DNA of 38,651 nucleotides from Spirochaetales bacterium (GTDB lineage: Bacteria; Spirochaetota; Spirochaetia; DSM-2461): assembly GCA_016936555.1 (NCBI GenBank), contig JAFGXR010000125.1, positions 1 to 38,651 of the forward strand. The letters are read 5' to 3'. The notes beneath the pieces were generated by a model. That model had not been told where the DNA came from. It saw only the letters and a program-made list of their open reading frames with translations, and did not search any database. A program made the translations under genes and the position numbers. How positions within the stretch are numbered: the stretch's first letter is position 1; the number at the start of each line of letters is the position of its first letter. Below, one piece after another: positions 8,483 through 16,869 of this stretch.

Positions 8483-10414
8483 TTAACTGTTCTCTATTGT
8501 CGACGTTTTTACAAACTTGGCCGAGGTAAATTCTTTCGCTTTCAGCCTGACGCCCCGGGCTTTCACTCCCTTGACAAGGAATTTATCGATGGGGAACGTA
8601 TCGCCGAGGGACCGCATCAGGCTCTGCTGTTTGAAATCGACAATAGCGGAGACATCATCCCTGGTCGTAAACTTAATAAGTTCGCCCTCTTCCGGCATTA
8701 GCTCATAGGATTTATTCATGATGAACTGGGTAATCTTACAGCGCTTGATATAGGGGAAATCATTTTCCCTGTTGCGGTAGATCATCGTGAACACCGTGCT
8801 CTCCATGGTCTCCTTATCAGCCAGTCCCGCGTAGAGCATGCCTTTTCCGATAAAAGTCTTGTCGGGAACGTTCATCGCCATATAGGTGGCGTCTTTCTTG
8901 ATGACGATAACCTTGTCGTATATGGAAGCGTCGAAGAGCACTTTTCCATTAGACACATCGTAGCCCAGATATCCGGTTTCCTTGTTGTATTTAACTTTGA
9001 GGTTCTTCTGGGCGGCATCGCGTATATCCACTTTTTCAAAGGACACGATTTCCGCGTTCCTGACGAAACGCTCTCCCTCGCTTTCAAGGATGCCCTTCAG
9101 GAAACCGATTCCGTATTCCGTCAGGTTCGCCAGATGATATTTGATCTCTTTAAGGCGGGCCAGGATCTCCTCGATTTCCTTCTTCATCTTATTGATGTCG
9201 TAGAGAGAGATTCTTCTGATGGGGATCTTGAGGAGCCGTTCGATATCCTCTTCGGTTATATCCCTTTTAATTTCACTGAGGAACGGTTCGAACCCCGTGC
9301 GGACGGCGAGATAGACAGCCTCTTTGGATTTCATCTCCTCGATTCTCTTGTAGATTCTCTCTTCGATGAAAATCCGTTCCAGGGTTCTCGCATGGAGTCT
9401 GTCGTGGAGCTGTCCCTCCTCCAGTTTCAGCTCTTTTTTCAGAACGACGAGTAGCTGTTTCGCATGATATTCGATAATCTCGCTCACCGTCATGATGACG
9501 GGAGTGTTGTCCTTGATAACCAGCAGATTGACGGAGATGGAGACTTCGCATTCCGTAAAAGCGTAGAGCCCGTCTATGACATCCTCGGCGTGGACCCCTC
9601 TGGGCAGCTTGATCTCGATCTCGACGTTTTCCGTCGTATAATCGTTGATCGCCCCGATTTTTATCTTGTTTTTACGGGCCGCCGCTTCAATGGAAGCCAT
9701 CAGGGTTTCCGTATTGGTCCCGTAGGGAATTTCCCGGATGATAATGGTCTTGTCATCTTTCGTCGTTTCAATTTTCGCCCGGGAGAGAACCTTTCCGTTT
9801 CCGTCCTTATACTCGGAGACATCGCAGAATCCGCCTGTGACGAAATCGGGATAAAGCCTGAACTCCCGCCCTTCCAGACAGGCGATTTCCGCTTCCAGGA
9901 CCTCCACGAGATTGTGGGGGAGAATCTTCGTGGCCATACCGACGGCGATCCCCTCCGCTCCGAGGATCAGGACCAGAGGAATCTTAGCAGGAAAAGTAAC
10001 AGGCTCGTTGCGCCGTCCGTCATAGGACGGTTCGAAATCGGTGATCTGGGGATTGTACAGGACCTTCTTCGTGAAGGGGAGAAGACGGCATTCGATATAC
10101 CTCGCAGCCGAAGCGGGGTCTCCCGTAAAAACATTTCCGAAGTTCCCCTGCTTATCGATAAAGAGGTCTTTGTTGGCAAGATTAACCAGAGCCGAATAGA
10201 TCGAGGCGTCCCCGTGGGGATGGTACTGCATACAGTGCCCCACAATATTGGCGACTTTGTTGAACTTGCCGTCATCCGTATCGATCAGGGACTGGATGAT
10301 TCTTCTCTGAACAGGCTTGAAACCGTCATCGATATGGGGAATAGCCCTGTCCTTGATAACATAGGAAGCGTATTCAATAAAGTTCTCTTCAAATAATTTC
10401 TGTACGTAAGCCAT
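8483..10414 (-). CDS. parC: DNA topoisomerase IV subunit A (short ParC type)
   Basis: This is the cleavage-religation subunit of a type IIA topoisomerase. The winged-helix active site has the catalytic Tyr106 in AARYIECRL. The tower and coiled-coil domains follow, with a shortened beta-pinwheel (643 residues against about 750 in E. coli ParC). The N-terminal sequence (MQYHPHGDASIYSALV) resembles the Bacteroidetes-type ParC more than GyrA. After HPHGD, the position of E. coli ParC Ser80 is Ala70 and that of Glu84 is Ser74, so both usual quinolone-contact residues are replaced. It is coupled to parE by a TAATG overlap, which supports the topoisomerase IV call over gyrase. A C-terminal GyrA box was not seen. 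Confidence 0.9.
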   Translation of the reverse strand: MAYVQKLFEENFIEYASYVIKDRAIPHIDDGFKPVQRRIIQSLIDTDDGKFNKVANIVGHCMQYHPHGDASIYSALVNLANKDLFIDKQGNFGNVFTGDPASAARYIECRLLPFTKKVLYNPQITDFEPSYDGRRNEPVTFPAKIPLVLILGAEGIAVGMATKILPHNLVEVLEAEIACLEGREFRLYPDFVTGGFCDVSEYKDGNGKVLSRAKIETTKDDKTIIIREIPYGTNTETLMASIEAAARKNKIKIGAINDYTTENVEIEIKLPRGVHAEDVIDGLYAFTECEVSISVNLLVIKDNTPVIMTVSEIIEYHAKQLLVVLKKELKLEEGQLHDRLHARTLERIFIEERIYKRIEEMKSKEAVYLAVRTGFEPFLSEIKRDITEEDIERLLKIPIRRISLYDINKMKKEIEEILARLKEIKYHLANLTEYGIGFLKGILESEGERFVRNAEIVSFEKVDIRDAAQKNLKVKYNKETGYLGYDVSNGKVLFDASIYDKVIVIKKDATYMAMNVPDKTFIGKGMLYAGLADKETMESTVFTMIYRNRENDFPYIKRCKITQFIMNKSYELMPEEGELIKFTTRDDVSAIVDFKQQSLMRSLGDTFPIDKFLVKGVKARGVRLKAKEFTSAKFVKTSTIENS

Positions 10415-12213
10415 TATACGAGGTTCTCCATAATGTAGTCTCTTCTTTCAGGGGTGTTTTTTCCCATGAAAAACTCGAGCGTCTCGGGAATGCTCTTGAT
10501 GGTTTTCACATTGACGGGAACCAGCCGGATATCCTCCCCGATAAACTGGCCGAATTCCTTGGGCGAAATCTCTCCGAGCCCTTTGAACCGGGTGACTTCA
10601 GGTGTTGAGATCTCAGACATGGCTATATCCCGCTCTTTCTCGCTGTAACAGTAGCGGGTTTCCTTTTTGTTTCTCACGCGGAAAAGCGGCGTTTCCAGAA
10701 TATGGATATGGCCGGCGATGACTAGCTCCTCGAAATAGTTGAGAAAGAAAGTCAGGAGCAGATTCCTGATGTGGAATCCGTCGTTATCGGCGTCAGTGGC
10801 CACAACGATTCTCTCATACCTCAGGTTCTCTATATCGTTTTCGATTCCGAGAGCCATCATCAGATTGTAAAGCTCTTCGTTTTTGTAGATCTCCGTCCGC
10901 CTCTTGCCGTAGGAGTTCCAGGGCTTACCGCGGAGGGAGTAAATCGCCTGGTTGTAGACATCGCGGCAGGAAACCATGGACCCGGTCGCCGACTGCCCTT
11001 CGGTGATGAAGATGGTCGACTCCTTCCCCTTCTCACCGTCGGTCAGATGGAATTTGCAGTCCTTCAGCTTGGGTATTTTCAGACTGATTCTTTTTGCGGC
11101 TGCCTTCGCTTCCTTTTTGACCGAGTTGAGCTCTTTCCGCAGCTTCTCGTTATTGATGATCTTCTCTTCGAGAGCTTTGGCCGCCACTTCGTTCTTGTGC
11201 AGGAAGTCCGATACGCCGGCTTTGACCTCATTGACGATCCAGCTCCGGATATCCGTATTTCCCAGCTTGTTTTTGGTCTGGCTTTCGAACACGGGATCTT
11301 TCAGTTTAATGGCTATAGCGCCGGTCATTCCCTCGCGGACATCCATGCCGCTGTAATTCTTTTTATAGTACTCGTTTACACCTTTGAGAAAGCCTTCCCG
11401 GAAGGCGCTCAGATGGGTCCCCCCGTCGGAGGTGAACTGACCGTTTACAAAAGAGAAATGATTCTCTCCGTAATTGAGCGTATGGGTGAAGGAGAACTCG
11501 ACCTGCTCCCCGGCGAAATAACCGATATCGTAAACAATCTCCTCACCGACTTCAGCTTCCAGCAAGTCGTAGAGACCCCGCTTCGATTCGAATTTCTGTT
11601 TATTGTAGTAGAGCCTCAGATTTCGGTTGAGACAGGCGTAATTCCACATTCTCTGTTCGATAAACTCATCGACAAAGGCATAATCGCCGAAAATCTCCTT
11701 ATCGGGGATAAACTCGATCAGGGTTCCGTCGGAAACACCTTCGCATTTACCCTTTCTCTCCTTTTGGAGCTTGCCCCTTTCAAATATCGCTTCGGAGAAC
11801 TGCCCGTCCCTGTGGGACCGTACCAGGAATTCCGATGAAAGGGCGTTGACCGCTTTGGTTCCAACCCCGTTCAGTCCCACGGAAAACTGAAAGACATCGT
11901 CGTTGTACTTTCCCCCGGTATTGATAACGGAAACACATTCAATGACCTTTCCCAGAGGGATACCCCTCCCGAAGTCGCGGACCCTGACTTTACTTTCCTC
12001 TATCGTGATTTCGATTTTTTTGCCGACACCCATGATAAACTCGTCAACCGAGTTGTCTATGACCTCTTTCAGAAGAATATAAATCCCGTCGTCGGGATTG
12101 GAGCCGTCTCCAAGGCGCCCGATATACATGCCGGACCTGAGGCGGATATGCTCAAGAGAACTGAGCGTTTTGATTTTGCTTTCGTCGTAGATAACCTGAT
12201 TCTTCTGTTCCAT
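10414..12213 (-). CDS. parE: DNA topoisomerase IV subunit B
   Basis: This is the ATPase subunit of topoisomerase IV, 599 residues from the ATG that reads MEQKNQ. The GHKL ATPase site includes EVIDNSVDEF (from Glu50), DFGRGIP and GLNGVGTKAVNALS. The transducer domain and then the TOPRIM domain follow, with ITEGQSATGSM and DADNDGFHI. The usual EGDSA motif reads EGQSA, so the Asp equivalent to E. coli GyrB Asp426 is Gln. The C-terminus is the short ParE type without the proteobacterial GyrB insert. No Shine-Dalgarno precedes the ATG. A TTTACA/TATTAT promoter ends 8 bases before it, so the mRNA may be nearly leaderless. It is the first gene of a ten-gene run. Confidence 0.92.
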   Translation of the reverse strand: MEQKNQVIYDESKIKTLSSLEHIRLRSGMYIGRLGDGSNPDDGIYILLKEVIDNSVDEFIMGVGKKIEITIEESKVRVRDFGRGIPLGKVIECVSVINTGGKYNDDVFQFSVGLNGVGTKAVNALSSEFLVRSHRDGQFSEAIFERGKLQKERKGKCEGVSDGTLIEFIPDKEIFGDYAFVDEFIEQRMWNYACLNRNLRLYYNKQKFESKRGLYDLLEAEVGEEIVYDIGYFAGEQVEFSFTHTLNYGENHFSFVNGQFTSDGGTHLSAFREGFLKGVNEYYKKNYSGMDVREGMTGAIAIKLKDPVFESQTKNKLGNTDIRSWIVNEVKAGVSDFLHKNEVAAKALEEKIINNEKLRKELNSVKKEAKAAAKRISLKIPKLKDCKFHLTDGEKGKESTIFITEGQSATGSMVSCRDVYNQAIYSLRGKPWNSYGKRRTEIYKNEELYNLMMALGIENDIENLRYERIVVATDADNDGFHIRNLLLTFFLNYFEELVIAGHIHILETPLFRVRNKKETRYCYSEKERDIAMSEISTPEVTRFKGLGEISPKEFGQFIGEDIRLVPVNVKTIKSIPETLEFFMGKNTPERRDYIMENLV

Positions 12214-12221
12214 AAGAGTAA

Positions 12222-12251
12222 ATAATAACAACTATACATAATTGTTGTAAA
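12222..12251 (-). promoter_or_regulatory. Candidate parE operon promoter
   Basis: Read on the minus strand, a -35 box TTTACA (12246-12251), an 18-base spacer and a -10 box TATTAT (12222-12227) precede parE. The -10 ends 8 bases from the ATG. The -35 box overlaps the first copy of the AAAGCACGCTTT repeat, so a protein bound there could affect transcription. Assignment is by consensus match only. Confidence 0.5.
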
Positions 12252-12382
12252 GCACGCTTTGATAAGTCGGACTACGCCTTATATTTTCCCGAATAAAGCA
12301 CGCTTTCATAAGTCGTGCTGTGTTCGTCAAGGTCGGGCTCCGCCTTCAATTTCCCCGAATAAAGCACGCTTTCATAAGTTCG
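12249..12382. repeat. Three-copy intergenic repeat with core AAAGCACGCTTT
   Basis: The 178-base gap between parE and the barrel gene holds three exact copies of the 12-base core AAAGCACGCTTT, at 12249-12260, 12295-12306 and 12361-12372, each followed by CATAAGT or GATAAGT. The core is a 5-base inverted repeat (AAAGC/GCTTT) around AC. Flanks are also shared: (T)TTCCCCGAAT before copies 2 and 3, and CTGTGTTCGTCAAGG after them. Copy spacing is 46 and 66 bases, and the shorter unit lacks an internal block of about 20 bases. A related AAAGCACGCT lies at 38532-38541. It may be a genome-wide intergenic repeat or an operator cluster for the divergent side of parE. Confidence 0.8.
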
Positions 12383-12391
12383 CTGTGTTCG

Positions 12392-13699
12392 TCAAGGACC
12401 AATCAGAACTTTTGATTTATATTCCAGACTGAAGCAGGGATTCCAATCGGAAAGTGCGGAATTGTACAGGCCCAGATCCTCGAAACCGGCTTTTCCCGAA
12501 AGGCTCCAGCTGTCGGTTCCAAAAGAAAAGACAGCGCCTCCCAAAAGGGCAATTTCCGTATCGATTTCCACGGCCAGGTCTGCCGATATAACCATTCGAC
12601 CCCTGTTGATCTCGCCTCCCAATTTAATCCTGTATCTATAAACGCTTTCTTCATAGGAGGCTAGAACCGACCCGGACCAGGAAACGCCGTGAACATGATG
12701 TCCATATTCCGCATCAATTGAAATATCCGGCAGATAATTTCCTTCCGGCCCCCCCGATAGAGACAACTCCAGACTGCTTTCGATAGAGTTGGAGGACCAT
12801 TCTTTCCCGAATGAGATTTCATGAGAGAATTCAATTTCCCGAAAGAGGTTCGCATTCGTCACCCGTCCGGCGCTGAACTTCAATTGCGTTTTTAATCGGT
12901 AGGGTCTGTTTTTTGCCTCGCCCCGGAGTCGAATCAGAAATGCCTCACGAGAGTGTTCCAGATCGGCTGCGACAAAATAGGGACTGGACCAGAGGATCTC
13001 GCCCTGGACCAGGGCAAAAGCATTCTCAGCTCTTCCTGTAAAAAGAAGCGAAGCCCCGGATCTGTCCCGGAGAGAAGAATTCACAATGATCCGGCCACCG
13101 GCGGAAAGGGAATCGCTCTCCAGATTCAATCCCGCAAGGCTGTGAAGGAAAAAAGGGGAAAAAAGCGGTTCCTCCTCATAATACCAGGACTCATCTTCTC
13201 CCGGATCTTCAGGTAAAGTGACAGATTGGCCGAAAACCAAACTTCCCGCTTCCAAGATATCGGGAACCAGCCAGATATAAGACCGGCTGGTACATTCATC
13301 TCTGAAAAATGAAAAACCGCCCGTTGAGATGTTCGGCGTAAAAACAATTCCCAATCCACTTTCCAAATTACCTTCTGTATTGATTTCCGCTCCTTCTCTT
13401 TTTCCCGGATCATAAAATGATCCCATTCCGCTCAGCAACCCCGACGAGAATCCGGAATAGGATAAGGGCCCGAAAGCGATTCTGTCGCTGAGGAAATAAA
13501 ATCGGGAGAAAGAGAGGTTTTCCCGGTACAACACATCAGCCGCGATATCAAAATGATCACTTCTATAGGCAATTCCCGACAGCAGACCGTCCGGATAAGA
13601 GAGTGAAGTTTTTATCAGCACCTCACTCCGCTCTGAATACAGATCTGAAAGAGAAACAGCATTAATAAGAATTATGATATAAACAACAGAGAGTCTCAC
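12392..13699 (-). CDS. Putative outer-membrane beta-barrel protein
   Basis: A 435-residue protein of no recognised family. A likely signal peptide occupies residues 1-22 (from a GTG start). The rest has many short amphipathic strands with alternating aromatic residues (for example SYSGFSSGLLSGMGSFYD, FSLEYKSKV), ending near the C-terminus with FSLEYKSKVLIGP, which suggests a spirochaetal outer-membrane barrel. The start codon is preceded at one base by a hairpin (13701-13717) that contains the only Shine-Dalgarno-like bases. It lies 42 bases downstream of the hydrolase gene, so the two are probably co-transcribed. No cysteine lipobox is present. Confidence 0.7.
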   Translation of the reverse strand: MRLSVVYIIILINAVSLSDLYSERSEVLIKTSLSYPDGLLSGIAYRSDHFDIAADVLYRENLSFSRFYFLSDRIAFGPLSYSGFSSGLLSGMGSFYDPGKREGAEINTEGNLESGLGIVFTPNISTGGFSFFRDECTSRSYIWLVPDILEAGSLVFGQSVTLPEDPGEDESWYYEEEPLFSPFFLHSLAGLNLESDSLSAGGRIIVNSSLRDRSGASLLFTGRAENAFALVQGEILWSSPYFVAADLEHSREAFLIRLRGEAKNRPYRLKTQLKFSAGRVTNANLFREIEFSHEISFGKEWSSNSIESSLELSLSGGPEGNYLPDISIDAEYGHHVHGVSWSGSVLASYEESVYRYRIKLGGEINRGRMVISADLAVEIDTEIALLGGAVFSFGTDSWSLSGKAGFEDLGLYNSALSDWNPCFSLEYKSKVLIGP

Positions 13700-13700
13700 A

Positions 13701-13717
13701 TCCTACATTACGTAGGA
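13701..13717 (-). promoter_or_regulatory. Hairpin abutting the start of the barrel gene
   Basis: TCCTAC and GTAGGA form a 6-base perfect stem around a 5-base loop, one base upstream of the GTG at 13699. The only purine-rich stretch in front of the gene (TAGGA) is within the stem and too close to the start for normal use. The stem might limit translation, or might be a leftover of a transcript boundary. No T-tract follows, so it is not a typical terminator. Confidence 0.4.
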
Positions 13718-13741
13718 AGAAGCTCTCCCGCTTTAAGATCG

Positions 13742-14698
13742 TCATCTTTTTTCTTCTAGGGCCGGCAAATGTTCTATTAGCCATTTGCAGAAAGTATCAT
13801 ATACTTCCCGGCGGTTTGTCTCATTGAGATTTTCGTGGCGCCCTCCGGGATTCAGAATCATCTCGACATCGGACAGACCGGCCGCTTTATAGTTATTATA
13901 AACTTCCATGACAAATGAACCCTTTACCCCTCCTACAGGATCTTCATCTCCTGAATAGAGAAGGATAGACAGATCTTCGGGAACTTCCTTGTAAATTCCC
14001 GGAGAGCAGACCCGTTTCAGCCCCTTTGACAGATCCCTGAAAAAAGAGGATGTACAGATAAAACCGCAGAGCGGATCGGCAACATAGCGGTCGACCTGTT
14101 CGCGGTCACGGGAAAGCCATTCGAAAGGAGTGGGTGCGCCGGGCTCGAAGGGCTTATTGAATGTACCGAAAGAAAGCCTGTCGAAGAACGAGCTTCTGTG
14201 ATGCATTCCCCGAAAGAGGATTTCGAGGCGGGTCAGCACTCCCAATACATTCATCAGGGCGGGAGACTGATTGCCCGTCCCCGAGAGAATAACTCCGGTC
14301 ACATCATCTCCCCACCGGGATATGTAATCCCTGGCGATGAAAGATCCCATGCTGTGAGATACGATGAAAAGCGGGATATCGCCGTGCTGATCCCGGATAT
14401 GGGAAGTGACTTTCCGCGCGTCGTTGACGACTTTCTCCCATCCGTCCTTCCCGGAGAAAAAACCCGTGCCGCTCTCATTTTCAATTGATTTGCCGTGTCC
14501 CCTATGGTCATGACCTGCGACCACGAAACCTTTGCTGTTGAGAAAGAGGGCGAAGTCCTCATATCTTTCAATGTGCTCCGCCATGCCGTGAAAAATCTGA
14601 ACAGCTCCCACAATGGAATCTTCATCTTCGGGTATCCATTTTACAGCGGATATATCTCTGAGATCCTGACTTTTAAATGTGTAACGGCTGCCTTTCAC
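13742..14698 (-). CDS. Alpha/beta hydrolase, lysophospholipase / monoacylglycerol lipase type
   Basis: A 318-residue serine hydrolase of the lysophospholipase (PldB/YtpA-like) family. The oxyanion region is VQIFHGMAEHIERY and the DHRGHGKS motif follows. The nucleophile is Ser116 in SHSMGS. The acid is probably Asp253 in SGDEDPVGG, and His288 is in GGRHENLNE. The catalytic triad is therefore complete. No signal peptide is present, so it should act in the cytoplasm. The GTG start has GGAGG 8 bases upstream. The likely substrates are lysophospholipids or monoacylglycerols, but specificity cannot be read from the sequence. It is divergent from ackA across a 188-base gap. Confidence 0.88.
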   Translation of the reverse strand: MKGSRYTFKSQDLRDISAVKWIPEDEDSIVGAVQIFHGMAEHIERYEDFALFLNSKGFVVAGHDHRGHGKSIENESGTGFFSGKDGWEKVVNDARKVTSHIRDQHGDIPLFIVSHSMGSFIARDYISRWGDDVTGVILSGTGNQSPALMNVLGVLTRLEILFRGMHHRSSFFDRLSFGTFNKPFEPGAPTPFEWLSRDREQVDRYVADPLCGFICTSSFFRDLSKGLKRVCSPGIYKEVPEDLSILLYSGDEDPVGGVKGSFVMEVYNNYKAAGLSDVEMILNPGGRHENLNETNRREVYDTFCKWLIEHLPALEEKR

Positions 14699-14886
14699 GA
14701 CCTGTCCTCCTCAAAAAGGCTAATCACTCTTTTTTTCACTATTCAGAATAACAGATTTTCGCAATAAGGCCAGTTTTTTCTTAAAAGGTCTGTTTCAGGT
14801 TGTCATGTATAAATGAATAAAGTTACACTGGCCGTGGTTGGTTCTGATTCTTGAAGAAATAGTGGTTGAACAGGAGAGGTAGAGAA

Positions 14887-16221
14887 ATGGTAATTTTAAC
14901 CCTGAACTGCGGTAGCTCGTCTGCAAAATATCAGGTGTACGACTGGGAAGAGAAGAAAGTGCTCGGGAACGGTGTTGTCGAGAGGATTGGAGAGAATATC
15001 TCCACAATTGAAAGCAATACGCCGGGAAGAGAGCCGCTGATAAGGCAGAGAGCCTGCCCGACACATAAAGAGGCTGTCGAACTGATCATCAAGACCATAC
15101 TGGACAGAAAAGGCGGATGCATCAACGATATCAACGATATCAAAGCCGTCGGCCACAGAGTCGTTCACGGAGGGGAAAAATTCATAAAATCGGTCATTGT
15201 CAGCGACGAAGTTCTGGCGACGCTCCGGGAATTGTCTCCTCTCGCACCCCTTCATAATCCCGCGAACATCACCGGAATCATGGGGGCAAGAGAAGTGCTT
15301 CCCAAAGTTCCCCACTGCGCCATCCTCGATACAGCCTGGCACCAGACTATGCCCGACAAGGCCTTTATGTATGCCCTGCCCTACAGCTGGTACACAGACT
15401 ACAATGTAAGGCGTTACGGGTTTCACGGAACATCTTATCTCTATACGGCAAAAAGAGCGTCAACACTCCTCGGAAAAGATCCCAAAGACACAAATGTCAT
15501 CATCGCCCATATAGGAAACGGTGCCAGTATGTGCGCGGTTAAGAACGGTGTCTGCGTCGATACATCCATGGGGCTCACACCTCTGGAAGGACTGATAATG
15601 GGAACGAGAAGCGGCGACATGGATCCCGCCATCATCCCCTATATCATCAGCCGGACCGATATGAACTCCAAAGCGGTGGACCGGATTCTCAACAAACAGA
15701 GCGGGCTTCTGGGAATCACCGGACAGTACATAGACAGAAGAGACATCAACGACGGAGTCGAAGACGACGACGAACGCTGCATCCTCGCCCAGGATATGGA
15801 AGCCTACAGAATAAAAAAATACCTCGGAGCCTATTCCGCAGCGCTGGGACGGGTGGATGCCATTGTCTTCACAGCCGGCGTCGGCGAAATGTCGCCCCCC
15901 GTGAGAGCGAAAGCCCTTTCGGAACTGGAGAGCATCGGCGTCAAAGTGGATATGGAGAAAAATGCCCTCTCGAAATCCCGGAACTGCGAAACATGTATTT
16001 CCGCAGATGACTCCAAAGTCAAAGTATTCATCATCCCCACCGATGAGGAACTGGTTATGACTGAAGATACCTTTGCCCTCATGGACGGCTCCTATGATGT
16101 TCATACGAACTTCACCTACTCTTTCCAGAGCCGGGATTACATAAACAAAAGCAGAGAGGAATCTCTCCCCAGAGACCTGGAAAAAAGACCGGGACTGGAG
16201 AAAATTATCGTCAGGCCCTGA
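14887..16221 (+). CDS. ackA: Acetate kinase
   Basis: AckA interconverts acetyl phosphate plus ADP with acetate plus ATP, the usual last ATP-yielding step of spirochaete fermentation. From the ATG at 14887 (GGAGAGG just upstream) the motifs are [47 protein letters not shown] and [11 protein letters not shown], plus [13 protein letters not shown] near the end. The 444 residues exceed the usual 400. The extra length is mostly a C-terminal tail after [14 protein letters not shown] that is rich in charged residues. No pta gene is adjacent. A strong terminator follows directly. Confidence 0.97.
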   Translation: MVILTLNCGSSSAKYQVYDWEEKKVLGNGVVERIGENISTIESNTPGREPLIRQRACPTHKEAVELIIKTILDRKGGCINDINDIKAVGHRVVHGGEKFIKSVIVSDEVLATLRELSPLAPLHNPANITGIMGAREVLPKVPHCAILDTAWHQTMPDKAFMYALPYSWYTDYNVRRYGFHGTSYLYTAKRASTLLGKDPKDTNVIIAHIGNGASMCAVKNGVCVDTSMGLTPLEGLIMGTRSGDMDPAIIPYIISRTDMNSKAVDRILNKQSGLLGITGQYIDRRDINDGVEDDDERCILAQDMEAYRIKKYLGAYSAALGRVDAIVFTAGVGEMSPPVRAKALSELESIGVKVDMEKNALSKSRNCETCISADDSKVKVFIIPTDEELVMTEDTFALMDGSYDVHTNFTYSFQSRDYINKSREESLPRDLEKRPGLEKIIVRP

Positions 16222-16241
16222 TTTTCTGTACGATCCAGGAG

Positions 16242-16271
16242 AAAGGCTGTCCCTCGGGACAGTCTTTTTTT
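16242..16271 (+). terminator. Rho-independent terminator of ackA
   Basis: An 8-base stem, GGCTGTCC with GGACAGTC (one G-T pair) around a CTCG loop, is flanked by A and T runs and followed by seven T. It begins 21 bases after the ackA stop. The stop of the converging DJ-1 gene lies in the T-tract, so the element separates the two genes. Confidence 0.9.
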
Positions 16272-16815
16272 ATTTCTGAATCGTTCCCTTGTAAATCTGA
16301 TCCCTCGATTCCTTTCCACAGAGGTATTCAATGAGCGCCAGAGAGAACTCTGCCGCCGTTCCCGGCCCCCGGCTGGTTATCAGATTGCCGTCGAGCACCA
16401 CGCGGTCTTCTGAAAAGAACGCTCCGGTAAAGCTGGTCTCAAATCCGGGATAACAGGTAAAATGCCGGCCCTCGATCAACCCGTTAAGGCCCAAAACAAC
16501 GGCCGGGGCGGCGCAGATGGCTCCGACCAACGCCCCGCTCTCCAGGGCGGCCTGAATGATTTTCATGGAAGCCATATCGGAGCCGATATTCGATGCCCCC
16601 GGCATCCCACCCGGAATGACAACGCCGTCCAGATCCCCCGACAATTCAGAGACTTTCGCATCACAGTTTATTTCAATTCCGTGGGAACCCGTAACCGTCC
16701 GCCCCGTCACACCGGTCAGTATCACATCGACACCGCTTCGTCTCAGAAAATCCGCCGGAGTTATTGCTTCGACTTCTTCAAATCCCTCTGCCAGAAATAA
16801 TGCGACTTTTTTCAT
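16270..16815 (-). CDS. DJ-1/PfpI family protein (YajL-like)
   Basis: A 181-residue single-domain protein of the DJ-1/ThiJ/YajL group. The nucleophile Cys101 is in the elbow GAICAAPAV, the conserved Glu16 is in AEGFEEVEAITP, and the strand DGVVIPGGMPGA precedes the elbow. The C-terminus TSRGPGTAAEFSLALIEYL is typical. Such proteins act in protection from oxidative or glycation damage; the precise activity is debated for the family. The ATG has GGAAGG 6 bases upstream. It stands alone between ackA and the divergent pgeF. Confidence 0.92.
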   Translation of the reverse strand: MKKVALFLAEGFEEVEAITPADFLRRSGVDVILTGVTGRTVTGSHGIEINCDAKVSELSGDLDGVVIPGGMPGASNIGSDMASMKIIQAALESGALVGAICAAPAVVLGLNGLIEGRHFTCYPGFETSFTGAFFSEDRVVLDGNLITSRGPGTAAEFSLALIEYLCGKESRDQIYKGTIQK

Positions 16816-16869
16816 ATAAACCTTCCTGAAAATATTCAGCTGAGAGTCAGCCTGTGTTATTTTAATTTT

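Noticed and set aside
9464-11838. Long plus-strand open frames opposite parC and parE (9464-10396 and 10771-11838)
   Set aside because: They mirror the codon pattern of the real topoisomerase genes and have no start signals or family features.
12291-12372. CRISPR-like reading of the repeated units near parE
   Set aside because: Only three cores, unequal spacing of 46 and 66 bases, shared rather than unique spacers, and no cas genes.
14787-14886. ackA promoter
   Set aside because: Several TATAAA-like and TTGTCA-like boxes occur, but no pair has a convincing spacing, so none was listed.
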